This document shows, piece after piece, positions 7,514 to 17,497 of a stretch of DNA of 48,684 nucleotides. Location: contig JAUIFF010000025.1 in the NCBI GenBank assembly GCA_030429545.1, forward strand, positions 1 to 48,684, written 5' to 3'. The notes under the pieces were generated by a model. It was not told where the DNA came from, ran no database searches, and saw only the letters and a program-made list of their open reading frames with translations. Position 1 is the first letter of the stretch, and each line of letters begins with the position of its first letter. This DNA comes from Polyangia bacterium (lineage in GTDB: Bacteria > Myxococcota_A > Polyangia > Nannocystales > Nannocystaceae). Position numbers and translations under genes: made by a program.

Positions 7514-10500
7514 ATGCCCGCCCTCGTTGTTATTCGCCTGCTCCCGAGTGAGCCAATTCCTTCAAAGGACTTTTCGGCATACCTAGACGGCCTGTCGATC
7601 ACAGCTCATGACGCATCATTTCAAAAACCGACGGGGACGTCCGAATTACTTGGAAAGGCATCCTATCTCCCACCAACACTACCAGAGACCCCATCGCTCG
7701 ACCCAGCTCCGGTCCCAGACCCTGACACTGGTATCACCCAGCATTTCACGATCAAACCGGCGTTGAATTTATTTTCGCGGGAGATGCACTCTGTAGCGAC
7801 CGCAGTGATCGAGGTCCCGGATGCTGCGCTGACCCCCGAGCACGACACCATTGATGTGCGTCTCACCATCGACCGCGCGGGCACACCTATCGCCCGCGAC
7901 CGGATTCACTACAACGTGCAAGTTGCCGCAGGATCGCTGCCGGGCAACCCCAACAACTTCCCCAAAATCTCCTCGGGCGGCGAGGCTGTGGTGTCGCTAC
8001 ACGTGTTCTTGCCAGCCCCGGGTCAGGAGGCTGCAGACACTGGTTTACTGCCCGAGGACGGCACCCCACCAAACTTCGATACATTGCAGAAGGACATCGA
8101 GAAAGTCCTAAACAACGACCCAGGGCATCTCAACGACATCGCCGAGTTGACCCCAGCGCAAGCCAAGCACATCGCCCGGGAAATCGTTTGGCCACGGATG
8201 CTGCCCGAGCCTGACATGTCTCTCGAGGCTATCTATACGGGGCCGCACGAGAGCGACAGTGATGAGGAACGCTCGCGGCAGTTATTTGAGGGGGAACTTA
8301 TCGCAGTACACGCCAAGGGAGACGGCCTTGCTGATCGGTTGGCGGGGATTGTGTATGCGGTCTCAGTTGCGCTTTGGTGCGAAGAGCAGAGCGTAAAAAC
8401 CGCCGAGGCGGGCCTGAGGTTCCCAGTCCGACTCGATACCCCAGAGCCCACGGCCAAGATCAAGCTCATCAATATCGACACTACGGCGCCGTTCAAAGTA
8501 CCCGCCGCGTACTGGTATGCGTTGACGGCAACGCTACCGATCCAAGTGAACCGTACGCAGCGCTACTCGATGACGGTTGCGGGCAGTGAGGCCCAAGCGC
8601 TAGCTGTCTTCGACGAGGCACTTCACAACAATATTTTCAGCGAACCATCAGATGTGAATAGGTCCCAAGCGGCACGGAGACTGGCGGCACTTGCCCTCGG
8701 GCTCGAACCAAAGTTGACTATACATGAAGTGGTTCCCGGCGGCGAGGTTCAAGAGCTGGTCACGGCTTGGCTCGAGTTCGCTTCCGAGGACATCTCGACG
8801 TTTTGGACTTCGCTCAGTCCATCGGAGGAATCGGGCCATTTACGATTATTACTTGCGGTGGTGACACAGGAGCACGAGCCTCTGGTAACTGCGCTCGGGG
8901 GGCCACCGCTGAATGTGTCGACGGTTGACACTCTTGAAGGAGTCACAGACACGCAGTGGCTGGAGTTATTTTCGGCGTCGCCGACTCTGCTCCCCCCATT
9001 TTCAGCTCCTGGGACGATCCCTGAGCGCACGGCAGCGTTTTTACGGCACCTACGAAAATATCTCAACGCGGCTCCGGCCTCGGTCGCCCCGCCATCGTCC
9101 TCATCGTCCGAACTGCCGTTACTGCCGCGCTCGCCCGACAACCTCGTCGACCAGCTTGCGTCGTTGGTACCCGGGCTCGATCTGGAGACCTTCGACCCCG
9201 CCGCGAACGCAGCCGCGCTGGACGCAATGTTTCCGAACGATCCACAGGGACGGGACACGTTTATCCAGTGGATTGAGTGTATTCAGCAGGTACTGGCTTT
9301 AGCGAAAGGTATCGAGCCTGACCCGATTCGGTTCTCGGTGGTGGAAGCACTTTGGGCCCGTGGGTTTGTGCGTGCTGCGGATCTAGATGGCTTCAGCTTG
9401 GAGGCGTTCACCGAGGCACTTGCGGGTACGGTCGCATATGATCACGCAGCGACGATCTTCGCCAATGCGGATGCCCTGGGCGCAAGTCCATTAGAGCCTG
9501 TCGGGAAGTTTACCCCTGTCAATCCGAATGGGGCCTTGACGCAATGTATCCCGCCCAAGCATCTGTCGCCGTTGGGGCCGGTCGGGTACCTCGTGGATCT
9601 GCTGGGGGCACACACACATATGACTTGCGATGGGCTGGAAGCAGGCCCCAACGCAGTGACCGTCAAAGACGCCGTCGGTTCACGCCGCGGCTCGATTGGT
9701 GACCTGAAAGCCAGCTATCCAAATAGTTGCGTACCGATCCCGCTCATCGACATTGTGAATGAATCACTCGAGCGACTTGTGCTGGAGGGGGTGCCGGCGA
9801 TCTACAACACGGCGCGCGACGAACTCGGTGGCCACGTACTCGACACGGCGCTGACTCCTGCCGAGGGTGCCGTGACGCATGACGCGGTCACGATGTTTGA
9901 GGCTCTGCCGGAGCACTCGACCCCAGCGATCCCGACCGCCAGTCAGGGGGCATGGGACGCGTTGATGACGGACTTCTCCAGCTGCGAGTTGCCCTACCAC
10001 CAACCGCTCGATGTCTTGCGTACGTACTTGGAACAGCTGGGTACGGACCAGTTCGACACAATGCGGGCAGTTCGGCGCGAGATCACCGAGTTTGTCCTCG
10101 CGCCCGACGACGAGCCGACGGACTTTCAAACCCACCTGTGGCGCTACCCGGTGCGAATGCCCTTGGCACTCGCGTATCTGAGCATCACGCCCCAAGAGTA
10201 CAAGGTCCTTTATCAGCCGGGGCAACTGAATCCCGACACACTACCCTCGCATTTCGGGTTTGTGGTCAACAATGACGATAACAGTTGGCTTAGTGAGATA
10301 CTTCAGTTGCCCGTGTTTATGGCGCGTACGTGTTTGAGCTACTGCGAGGTGCTCGAACTGAGCGCGGCCGGCTTTGTTGCGTTCGAGTTGCACGGTCCCA
10401 ACGAGAGGCCTGCGCCTGTGTGTGAGCCGTGCTGTCTCGAAGAGTTGAAAATTGTCTTCATTGATCCGCCCGATACGGTCGCGGGACTCAAGTTGCTGTC

Positions 10501-13500
10501 TGTATTTATTCGCCTCTGGCGTTCGCTTCGAGCCGTCGACAATGCGGCTTACTCGTTCACCGAGCTTGCCGACATTGCACGTGTGTTGGTGTTATTCAAG
10601 GGCACGACGGTCAATGCCGATTTCATCCGGCAGCTAGCTGCGTTCCAAATGCTGCGAGACGAATTTGGCCTCGACCTGTCCGACGGTTCCAATCCATCTC
10701 CAGAGGCGAGCGGAGCTGACCGCACACATCTGTTGGCGTTTTGGGAGGACGGCGCGTCGAAGTTCGGCTGGGCGGTGCAGCACCTTCTCAACCAAGTCCA
10801 GCAATATACTATTTGCAAGTACAACTGTGACTGCCGCCCGCCCGAGTTTTTAAAGTTGCTGGCCGCGAACCTCGATCCGTTGTCGCGGCTAGCAGGATTC
10901 GACCCCGACGATTCAGAGCGGACGTGGCACGCCTTGCCGACGCACACCCTGCGCATGGCCGAAATTCTCGCGAAGATCTATGCCTCGAGATTTGGCGTCG
11001 GGGAGATTTTGTGGATCTGTACCGCAGCCCCGCAGCTGCGAGGAGGTGATCCGTTCCCAGCGCAGACCGACAACGAGGCCCGCGACTTGCCGTTCGACCT
11101 TCCCGACAACGAGTACGACAACTCGTTGTTCGCCCTGCGGGATGCCTTGCGAGCGGTGGAGGTCGATGAGACTGCCGCCTCCGAATGGACGTGGACACGG
11201 ATCGGACAGGTACTCCATGACGCGTTTGGGTTGCCGATGCAGCCTGATGACGACCGGTGGGATCGATTCGGCAAGCACTTTTTCCCGACCATCTTGCAGG
11301 CCGAGGGGTATCCGGTTGCGTCGAGTGAGCAGCTTTACGAGGCGCCGTTGCCAGTGACTTCGGCACCGATGTGGAACACGCCGCCGGGGCCGTTCCGGTA
11401 CCGACCCGCGGATGGGGTATTGGAAGCGTTGTTGCCGCTCTCCGACGCGGCGGTGCTCGACAAGTTGGCCCGCGTGCGACAACTCGATGGTAGCGAGCGA
11501 CTCGCGGTGGAAACTGTGTACATCGCACCACGGGCCGAGCTCGCCTTCTTCTCATTTCTGTTTGAGAACCAACGGCAAGCCGAGCATGCGCTTATTGAAC
11601 AGCCCGATGAGGCCGAACGTTGGGCGTGGTTTCAGCGTGCCTTCGCTACGTTTTATACCCGGTGCCAACGAATCGCTGCTCATGTCGCGGGCCACATCAA
11701 TCGCCTCTCGCCAACCTCGAAAGGTGACGGAGTGCAGACCGCGATGTTGCTGATGAAGCACTTGTGGGCGGACGAGAACACGGCTGAGTCGCCGTGGGAA
11801 CATGACACTGGCTCGGTGCCTGATGTGACCTGGCATCCGCGCCCCAATGGAGGAGCATTCCATGCACTCTTGGGGGTCGTTGGTACGGGTATGCTCGCCG
11901 AGTATCGGACCACGACGGGTCAGGTTCGCTGGCGGGAGATACGAGGAGGTGTCGAAGGTTTCGGCGAGGCAGAGAATGCCGCGAACGCGCCGTTGCCAAC
12001 GATCATCCCGCATATCAATACATCGTTGGCACTCGAGCAACTCGAATACGTAGCGATCCGCAACGGGTTTGCTATGAGCAACGAAGACGGGCGTCCGCTC
12101 GGAGGTGCCGAGCCGTTTGTGCTGACATGGCGCGGCCTATTGCTGATTGAGCAGACCGGCGAGTATGGGTTTTCAGCCGGGGCTCCGACGCCTCACGGGA
12201 AAGCTCCGGACTTCGAGGTCCTCCGACGTTTTCATCGCTGGCGCGTGACGTTGCAACAGGGCCAACGCACCTGGATCCTGCTCGCCCACAACTGGCCCGA
12301 CGAGGAGGCGCCTGCCTCGTGTGCGACGCCCGTAAACCTCGAACGCGGATTTTATGACCTGACAATCGAGTTCGAACGCCTGCCGCTGATGCTCGACGGC
12401 CCCGAGGATGTTTGCCCGCAGACAACTGGATTTGCCCTCAAATACACGGGACCCGATGCGGGCGAGGGTTGGACCACAATCCCGCACAACAAGTTGTTCA
12501 TCGCCACGGGCACCGCGCTCGACGATGGGATCAGACTCCCCGCCGGGTCGGGTGGCATCGAAGCGCTGGCGACTCGTCATGTGGTGAGCGTACGATCGAT
12601 GCGACGCACGATGCAGCGACTCGTCAAAGCGATGCGGTTTGCTGCCGGGTTCAACCTTGGCGCTTTGGCGGTCGCCGACAGCGGTGAGTCGGAGTTGGGC
12701 TTTATGCTTGCACACCCCGAAAACTTCGCCGGGCAATCGTATTACGACACGGGCGGGAACTTCAAAAGCCATCGCGCACACTTCGACTTCAACCTGTTAC
12801 CTATAGGCGACAACTACGAGTCTCCGGCTCCATCCAAAGACAAACGTGCAGACCCATCGCCACAGCGTATGTCGGCACTGTTCGATTGGTGGGAACGCAT
12901 GTTCGATTACACGGTCATGCGCACAGCGACACAGCGCAGCCCCGAGCGCCCCGTGTGGCTGTTGTTCCACGAGGCAGCCGAATCGCATGAGGACATCCCA
13001 GGCCAGTTGTTGCGCCATATGGGCGTCGATATTCGCCACCAGGATCTGGTGACGCGGTACTTCGATTCGACCCAAGCGCCGTTGTTCTACTCAGTGACGA
13101 GTGACGATCTCGTGGACGATCGTTGGGCAATTCGGATTTGGCGCGCCGATCGTTGGGTCCGAACGATGCGTCAGAAGTTCTTGGCACGCGACATCCGCGA
13201 AGCACAGCCGTACCTGTGGGCCTCGGACGGACCTGAGATCGACGGACTCGACAACCTGACAAAATTCTATCGGGATGGATGTATCAGCAACGGTAAGCCG
13301 CGACGGTATCGTGAAGTCAAGCGACTCAACGACGGCCTACGCGAACGCGGGCGGGCGGCGCTGCTGGCCTATCTCACGCGAATGGAGCGCGTGGCGTTGC
13401 CGTGGGGAGGGTTCGTCACTGCGGCGCACGAGTTGAGTGAGCTGCTGTTAGTGGATGTCGAGGTAGGTCTCTGTCAAAAGGCGGCCCGGGTCGAGGAGGC

Positions 13501-16500
13501 GACGACCGCCGTCCAGCTGTTCGTCAGCCGAGCCCGTTTGGGACTCGAGTCGGACTTTGTCCCCGGCCCCGGGTTCGCTGCGGCCTATGACCGAAGGTTG
13601 GCTACGTTCTCGGGCTGGCAGGCTTGTAAGCGGCGCTCGATCTACCGCGAGAGTTGGATATCGTGGGACGCCGACGCGGTGTCGAGCGGCTCGGAGGCGT
13701 ACCAATTTTTGACCTCCGAACTACGGCGAGCTGATTTGACGCTCCCTGAGCCAGGCGGGCTCACCCACGGCTTCGATCCCAACCTACCCCCGCATGAGGG
13801 TCTGAAACTGCTGCAAGCACGAGAGCCGTCGACGATGACGCGGCTCGACCCAACGCGCGACGGACTCGGTCTACTCGGGACCCCCGATCGGCATGCCCGG
13901 ACGACCTGGCTCGCCCCCTTGGGTCGAGAAACGGCCGAACCTACGCCTATTCCGGGAGCTCCCGACGTGATCCCGCGTAGTGATGCGAACGAAAGCTTTC
14001 CGATGTGGTTGGAGGCGGCGGTGCGGTTGGGCACCAACTTTGTGCGGGTGGCCGCAGCTGCGACCCCGGCCGCGACAACCGACTACACGCCGCAATGTGG
14101 AGTGGCGCACACCACCGAGTGTTGTGCACAGTGCGGCGCCGTTCATCCGGCGCACATGGACGAATACTACTTCTGGGTCGACGTTTCAGAGGAGTACCGG
14201 CCAGTCGAGCAGATCGCCGAATGGATCTCAAGCCAGCACCTCGCCGACGCGGATGCCGGAGTCGCAATCCCCGAAACCGCTTGGCACGACCCCGAGGCAC
14301 TGCCGGGCTTGCTCCACTGGAAGCCCCGCAAGATCGCCCGACTCAACTGGTGCCGGGTTCATAACGGCGAGTTCCAAACCCCTCGTCGCTCAGCTCACGG
14401 AGTTGAGGTCAATGTTGCCGCAAATCAAATCCCCGACCTGACTTTCACCGGACGCGTCGGCGACTCCTTGTCCTTTGACATCGAGGGCGGAGTAACCCCA
14501 GCGGGCCACCCAGCCGCCCCGCCGCCAGGTTTCCGCTATGACATCGCGCCGGATGACGCCGTGCGGCTGCCCGAGGTCGTACCCGCGGAGTCTCCCAAGC
14601 CGCTCGGTGGCCTCGCTGCATTCCCGTTCTTCGCGTGGCACACCCCGGGGGCGCCGCTCGTGCCACCCGAGCGCTTCGGTACCGTCCTGGCTGTCGCTAC
14701 GCACCTCGCCAATCATTGTCGCTATGAACAGGCGCTCAAGTGGTTGGAGCTGCGCTGGGCGCCGCTCACTGGCAACAACGTGTGGGCCGACTGCGACAGC
14801 GATTTTGTCAAGCCGCATGACTCGACGTACGAAAGACCAGTACGGCCGCGAGACCCTGTAGGGGAAACTGGCGACAGCGATTCCGTCAAGCCGCATGACT
14901 CGACGTACGAAGTACCAGTACGGCCGCGAGACCCTGTAGGGGAAACTGGCAAGTGCTGTTGCCCCAGCGGTCCCGTGTCGGACGAGGTCGCTATCCGCCG
15001 GCACATCGTGATGCTGTACATCGAGATCCTGCTCGATTGGTCCGACGCATTGATGCGCCGCAACACACCCGAGGCGTTCGCACGTGCACGACTGTTAGCC
15101 GACACCGCGCGGCGGATCCTAGGACCGACGCCCAAGACAATCGCGGTAAAACCAGAGTCCGACGAACCACCATCGATCGTCCAAGCACAGCTGGACTGCG
15201 CGCCACTCAATCCGCAACTCATGTGCTTATACACGCGAATGCAAGATCGGCTTGACGCGATCCACAACTGCATGAACGCACCGCGCCAGCGCAACGGGAA
15301 ACCCAACATCGATATGCCGTACTTCGGAGACTCCACCGTACGCGCGTGTTGGAAGGTCGAGGCCAACCGCTGCCGCGACGACTGGTGCACGCTGACCAGT
15401 CCCTACCGATTTGTGGTGCTAGTCGATCGAGCGCAGCGGGCCGCGGCGGAGTGTCGCGCGATGGGGGGCCAGCTGTTGGCCGCTTTCGAGAAAGGGGATG
15501 TCGAGTATTTGTCGCAGCTGCGAGTCCTTCACGAGCGCCAGCTCAGTGACCTGACGTTGTCGGTGCGGCAAGACCAGTGGCGAGAGGCCGACTGGCAAGT
15601 CCAAGCCCTGCAAAAAGCCAAGGCGATGGCTACCACCAACCTCAACTACTACCAAGTATTGATCAATGCTGGGCTATTGGCTGGCGAGGCACAGTACGAG
15701 CCGCTGACAGGTACGGCGACGGGCCTACGTGCGGCCGGCAATGTGTTGGAGGCGATCGGACAGTCGATGAACCTGATCCCTGATCCCAATGTCGGGTTCC
15801 CGACCAATTTCATCACACTTCCTCCAGGCAAGAAGTTAGCGATGATCTTCGCGTCCATGGGCACGGTGGTAAACGTCGCTGCCGACATCGTCAACACAGT
15901 TGCGTCGCTGGGGCTCACCAAGGACGGCTGGGCGCGCCGCGAAGCGGAATGGAAGCATCAGGTCGATTTGTTCACAATTGAGATCGAACAGATCGAGCGC
16001 CAGATCCTCGCGGCCGAGCGTCGGCGCGATTCGGCGTTGCAAGAGCTCAACACCCACCGCCAGGCGATGGCCAACACGGCCGAAGTCCACGACTTTATCC
16101 GCGACAAATTTACCAATCATGCACTCTACTTGTGGCTTCAAAAGCAAACGGCAGCATTGCACGCGACTTGCTATGAGCTGGCGTTACAGTGCGCCATACA
16201 GGCGGAGCAAGCTTATAACTTTGAACGCGGGCTGACAGCCGAGCGCTTCATTCCAGGTGACGCATGGGACAGCCTGCACGAGGGGTTGCTGAGTGGCGAG
16301 CGCCTCGGCGTCGCGCTCAGTCGCATGCAAAAAGCCTACGAAGATCGCTACCGACGCGAGTACGAGCTGACCAAACACATCTCGTTGCGCCACCACTTCC
16401 CGGGTGCGCTGGCACAGCTTGTGGCGACGGGGCAATGTGAGGTCGAATTACCCGAGTGGCTCTTCGACCTCGATTATCCGGGGCACTACATGCGGCGGAT

Positions 16501-17497
16501 CAAGTCGCTGTCGTTTAGCTTGCCGTGCGTGGTTGGGCCATTCGCGGGGGTGCATTGTCGGGTGACGCTACTCAGCAGCAAGCTCCGCACAAGCCCCCAC
16601 CTATTGGAGCCAGACCGCCGCTGCTGTGACGCCCGAGGTTGCAACAATGGCTATCCTGCATTGCCGAACGATTCCCGCGTCAAATCGCTGTACGCGGCCA
16701 CCGAGGCCGTCGCTACGTCGAGTGGCAACAACGATACGGGCCTGTTCGAACTCGACCTTCGCGATCCGCGATATTTACCGTTCGAGTATCACGGCGCGGT
16801 GTGTCGACTTCGTATCGAGTTGCCGCACGACAACAACTATTTCGATGTCGACACCCTGACCGACTTTGTCGTGCACATGCGATACATGGCGCGCGAAGGT
16901 GGGGAAATGCTACGGGCCGCGGCTCGCGAGTGTACACGCAACTATCTCCCTGGTAACGGGGTGAAATTCATCGACGCCAAGCGAGAGCTCCGCAGCAATT
17001 GGCGCACCAAACCTGCTCCGCGTCGGTGTGGGTCACCCGACCGAGACGCCACTGCGCAGATGCTCGGGTTGGAACTGAAACGAAAGATGTTCCCATTTCT
17101 GACCGCTGGCCGCGAGCACAGGGTGGTGCGTTTGCAAGTCCTGTTTGAGGCCCCCGACGCCGAGCCGAGCACGCATCACTCGGTGACTTTCTACGCGGGC
17201 CAAAATCTAGCGACACTCGATCCCGACACGTGTCGCGAGGGCGTGTTCACGATCGAGTGTGTCGGCGACGCAGCCTGGCCGGGCTTCTATCACGGAGTGT
17301 TGGAGCTCGACCCAGTCGCGCTACGCGGTGACGAAACAACCGACGTTGGCGTGTTGTGTTTCGGGCCGTCGATCAAGCGACTATGTGATGTGTGGCTGCT
17401 ACTCGGCTACGAGGCAGTACCTGGCCCTGGGGTCTGTTCCGATTTGAATCCACACAACTCGTGCCGGACGCGACTTCCAGGGGCGAGCGATGTCTAG
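7514..17497 (+). CDS. tcA: Tc toxin subunit A (TcA), pore and translocation channel
   Basis: 3327 residues, ATG seven bases after AGGAGA. TcA proteins form the pentameric syringe that binds the target cell, pierces its membrane and passes the toxin held in the TcB-TcC cocoon. Visible landmarks: a long N-terminal part of unknown role; HLSPLGPVGYLVDLLGAHTH near 690, the VRP1-type SP..YL.DLL motif; a PA14-like beta domain about 1530-1665 (LTWRGLLLIEQTGEYGF, then ERGFYDLTIEFERLP); a conserved block from about 2190 (DEYYFWVDVSEEY, ARLNWCRVHNGEF, GRVGDSLSFDIEGG); a long helical channel region about 2700-2960; and the C-terminal TcB-binding domain with DPRYLPFEYHGAVCRLRIEL and YFDVDTLTDFVVHMRYMARE. 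No signal peptide is present, as is usual. It is about 800 residues longer than Photorhabdus TcdA1. It overlaps the tcBC start by 8 bp. Confidence 0.9.
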   Translation: MPALVVIRLLPSEPIPSKDFSAYLDGLSITAHDASFQKPTGTSELLGKASYLPPTLPETPSLDPAPVPDPDTGITQHFTIKPALNLFSREMHSVATAVIEVPDAALTPEHDTIDVRLTIDRAGTPIARDRIHYNVQVAAGSLPGNPNNFPKISSGGEAVVSLHVFLPAPGQEAADTGLLPEDGTPPNFDTLQKDIEKVLNNDPGHLNDIAELTPAQAKHIAREIVWPRMLPEPDMSLEAIYTGPHESDSDEERSRQLFEGELIAVHAKGDGLADRLAGIVYAVSVALWCEEQSVKTAEAGLRFPVRLDTPEPTAKIKLINIDTTAPFKVPAAYWYALTATLPIQVNRTQRYSMTVAGSEAQALAVFDEALHNNIFSEPSDVNRSQAARRLAALALGLEPKLTIHEVVPGGEVQELVTAWLEFASEDISTFWTSLSPSEESGHLRLLLAVVTQEHEPLVTALGGPPLNVSTVDTLEGVTDTQWLELFSASPTLLPPFSAPGTIPERTAAFLRHLRKYLNAAPASVAPPSSSSSELPLLPRSPDNLVDQLASLVPGLDLETFDPAANAAALDAMFPNDPQGRDTFIQWIECIQQVLALAKGIEPDPIRFSVVEALWARGFVRAADLDGFSLEAFTEALAGTVAYDHAATIFANADALGASPLEPVGKFTPVNPNGALTQCIPPKHLSPLGPVGYLVDLLGAHTHMTCDGLEAGPNAVTVKDAVGSRRGSIGDLKASYPNSCVPIPLIDIVNESLERLVLEGVPAIYNTARDELGGHVLDTALTPAEGAVTHDAVTMFEALPEHSTPAIPTASQGAWDALMTDFSSCELPYHQPLDVLRTYLEQLGTDQFDTMRAVRREITEFVLAPDDEPTDFQTHLWRYPVRMPLALAYLSITPQEYKVLYQPGQLNPDTLPSHFGFVVNNDDNSWLSEILQLPVFMARTCLSYCEVLELSAAGFVAFELHGPNERPAPVCEPCCLEELKIVFIDPPDTVAGLKLLSVFIRLWRSLRAVDNAAYSFTELADIARVLVLFKGTTVNADFIRQLAAFQMLRDEFGLDLSDGSNPSPEASGADRTHLLAFWEDGASKFGWAVQHLLNQVQQYTICKYNCDCRPPEFLKLLAANLDPLSRLAGFDPDDSERTWHALPTHTLRMAEILAKIYASRFGVGEILWICTAAPQLRGGDPFPAQTDNEARDLPFDLPDNEYDNSLFALRDALRAVEVDETAASEWTWTRIGQVLHDAFGLPMQPDDDRWDRFGKHFFPTILQAEGYPVASSEQLYEAPLPVTSAPMWNTPPGPFRYRPADGVLEALLPLSDAAVLDKLARVRQLDGSERLAVETVYIAPRAELAFFSFLFENQRQAEHALIEQPDEAERWAWFQRAFATFYTRCQRIAAHVAGHINRLSPTSKGDGVQTAMLLMKHLWADENTAESPWEHDTGSVPDVTWHPRPNGGAFHALLGVVGTGMLAEYRTTTGQVRWREIRGGVEGFGEAENAANAPLPTIIPHINTSLALEQLEYVAIRNGFAMSNEDGRPLGGAEPFVLTWRGLLLIEQTGEYGFSAGAPTPHGKAPDFEVLRRFHRWRVTLQQGQRTWILLAHNWPDEEAPASCATPVNLERGFYDLTIEFERLPLMLDGPEDVCPQTTGFALKYTGPDAGEGWTTIPHNKLFIATGTALDDGIRLPAGSGGIEALATRHVVSVRSMRRTMQRLVKAMRFAAGFNLGALAVADSGESELGFMLAHPENFAGQSYYDTGGNFKSHRAHFDFNLLPIGDNYESPAPSKDKRADPSPQRMSALFDWWERMFDYTVMRTATQRSPERPVWLLFHEAAESHEDIPGQLLRHMGVDIRHQDLVTRYFDSTQAPLFYSVTSDDLVDDRWAIRIWRADRWVRTMRQKFLARDIREAQPYLWASDGPEIDGLDNLTKFYRDGCISNGKPRRYREVKRLNDGLRERGRAALLAYLTRMERVALPWGGFVTAAHELSELLLVDVEVGLCQKAARVEEATTAVQLFVSRARLGLESDFVPGPGFAAAYDRRLATFSGWQACKRRSIYRESWISWDADAVSSGSEAYQFLTSELRRADLTLPEPGGLTHGFDPNLPPHEGLKLLQAREPSTMTRLDPTRDGLGLLGTPDRHARTTWLAPLGRETAEPTPIPGAPDVIPRSDANESFPMWLEAAVRLGTNFVRVAAAATPAATTDYTPQCGVAHTTECCAQCGAVHPAHMDEYYFWVDVSEEYRPVEQIAEWISSQHLADADAGVAIPETAWHDPEALPGLLHWKPRKIARLNWCRVHNGEFQTPRRSAHGVEVNVAANQIPDLTFTGRVGDSLSFDIEGGVTPAGHPAAPPPGFRYDIAPDDAVRLPEVVPAESPKPLGGLAAFPFFAWHTPGAPLVPPERFGTVLAVATHLANHCRYEQALKWLELRWAPLTGNNVWADCDSDFVKPHDSTYERPVRPRDPVGETGDSDSVKPHDSTYEVPVRPRDPVGETGKCCCPSGPVSDEVAIRRHIVMLYIEILLDWSDALMRRNTPEAFARARLLADTARRILGPTPKTIAVKPESDEPPSIVQAQLDCAPLNPQLMCLYTRMQDRLDAIHNCMNAPRQRNGKPNIDMPYFGDSTVRACWKVEANRCRDDWCTLTSPYRFVVLVDRAQRAAAECRAMGGQLLAAFEKGDVEYLSQLRVLHERQLSDLTLSVRQDQWREADWQVQALQKAKAMATTNLNYYQVLINAGLLAGEAQYEPLTGTATGLRAAGNVLEAIGQSMNLIPDPNVGFPTNFITLPPGKKLAMIFASMGTVVNVAADIVNTVASLGLTKDGWARREAEWKHQVDLFTIEIEQIERQILAAERRRDSALQELNTHRQAMANTAEVHDFIRDKFTNHALYLWLQKQTAALHATCYELALQCAIQAEQAYNFERGLTAERFIPGDAWDSLHEGLLSGERLGVALSRMQKAYEDRYRREYELTKHISLRHHFPGALAQLVATGQCEVELPEWLFDLDYPGHYMRRIKSLSFSLPCVVGPFAGVHCRVTLLSSKLRTSPHLLEPDRRCCDARGCNNGYPALPNDSRVKSLYAATEAVATSSGNNDTGLFELDLRDPRYLPFEYHGAVCRLRIELPHDNNYFDVDTLTDFVVHMRYMAREGGEMLRAAARECTRNYLPGNGVKFIDAKRELRSNWRTKPAPRRCGSPDRDATAQMLGLELKRKMFPFLTAGREHRVVRLQVLFEAPDAEPSTHHSVTFYAGQNLATLDPDTCREGVFTIECVGDAAWPGFYHGVLELDPVALRGDETTDVGVLCFGPSIKRLCDVWLLLGYEAVPGPGVCSDLNPHNSCRTRLPGASDV
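14795..14950 (+). repeat. Two tandem 78-bp repeats inside tcA
   Basis: Two in-frame 78-bp units (14795-14872 and 14873-14950) differ at only a few bases and encode 26-residue repeats built around VKPHDSTYE and PVRPRDPVGETG. The duplication lies in the linker between the WCRVHNGEF block and the helical channel region and ends at a CCCPSGP segment. The near-identity points to a recent slippage or unequal-crossing event. Confidence 0.9.

Noticed and set aside
10809..11555. Long minus-strand open frame inside tcA (248 codons), and others like it on both strands
   Set aside because: Arg/Pro/Ser-rich shadows of a GC-rich coding strand; the plus-strand frame has clear TcA homology and a good ribosome binding site.
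14795..14950. Tandem repeats considered as a CRISPR-like array
   Set aside because: Only two contiguous in-frame units with no spacers; a simple coding duplication.
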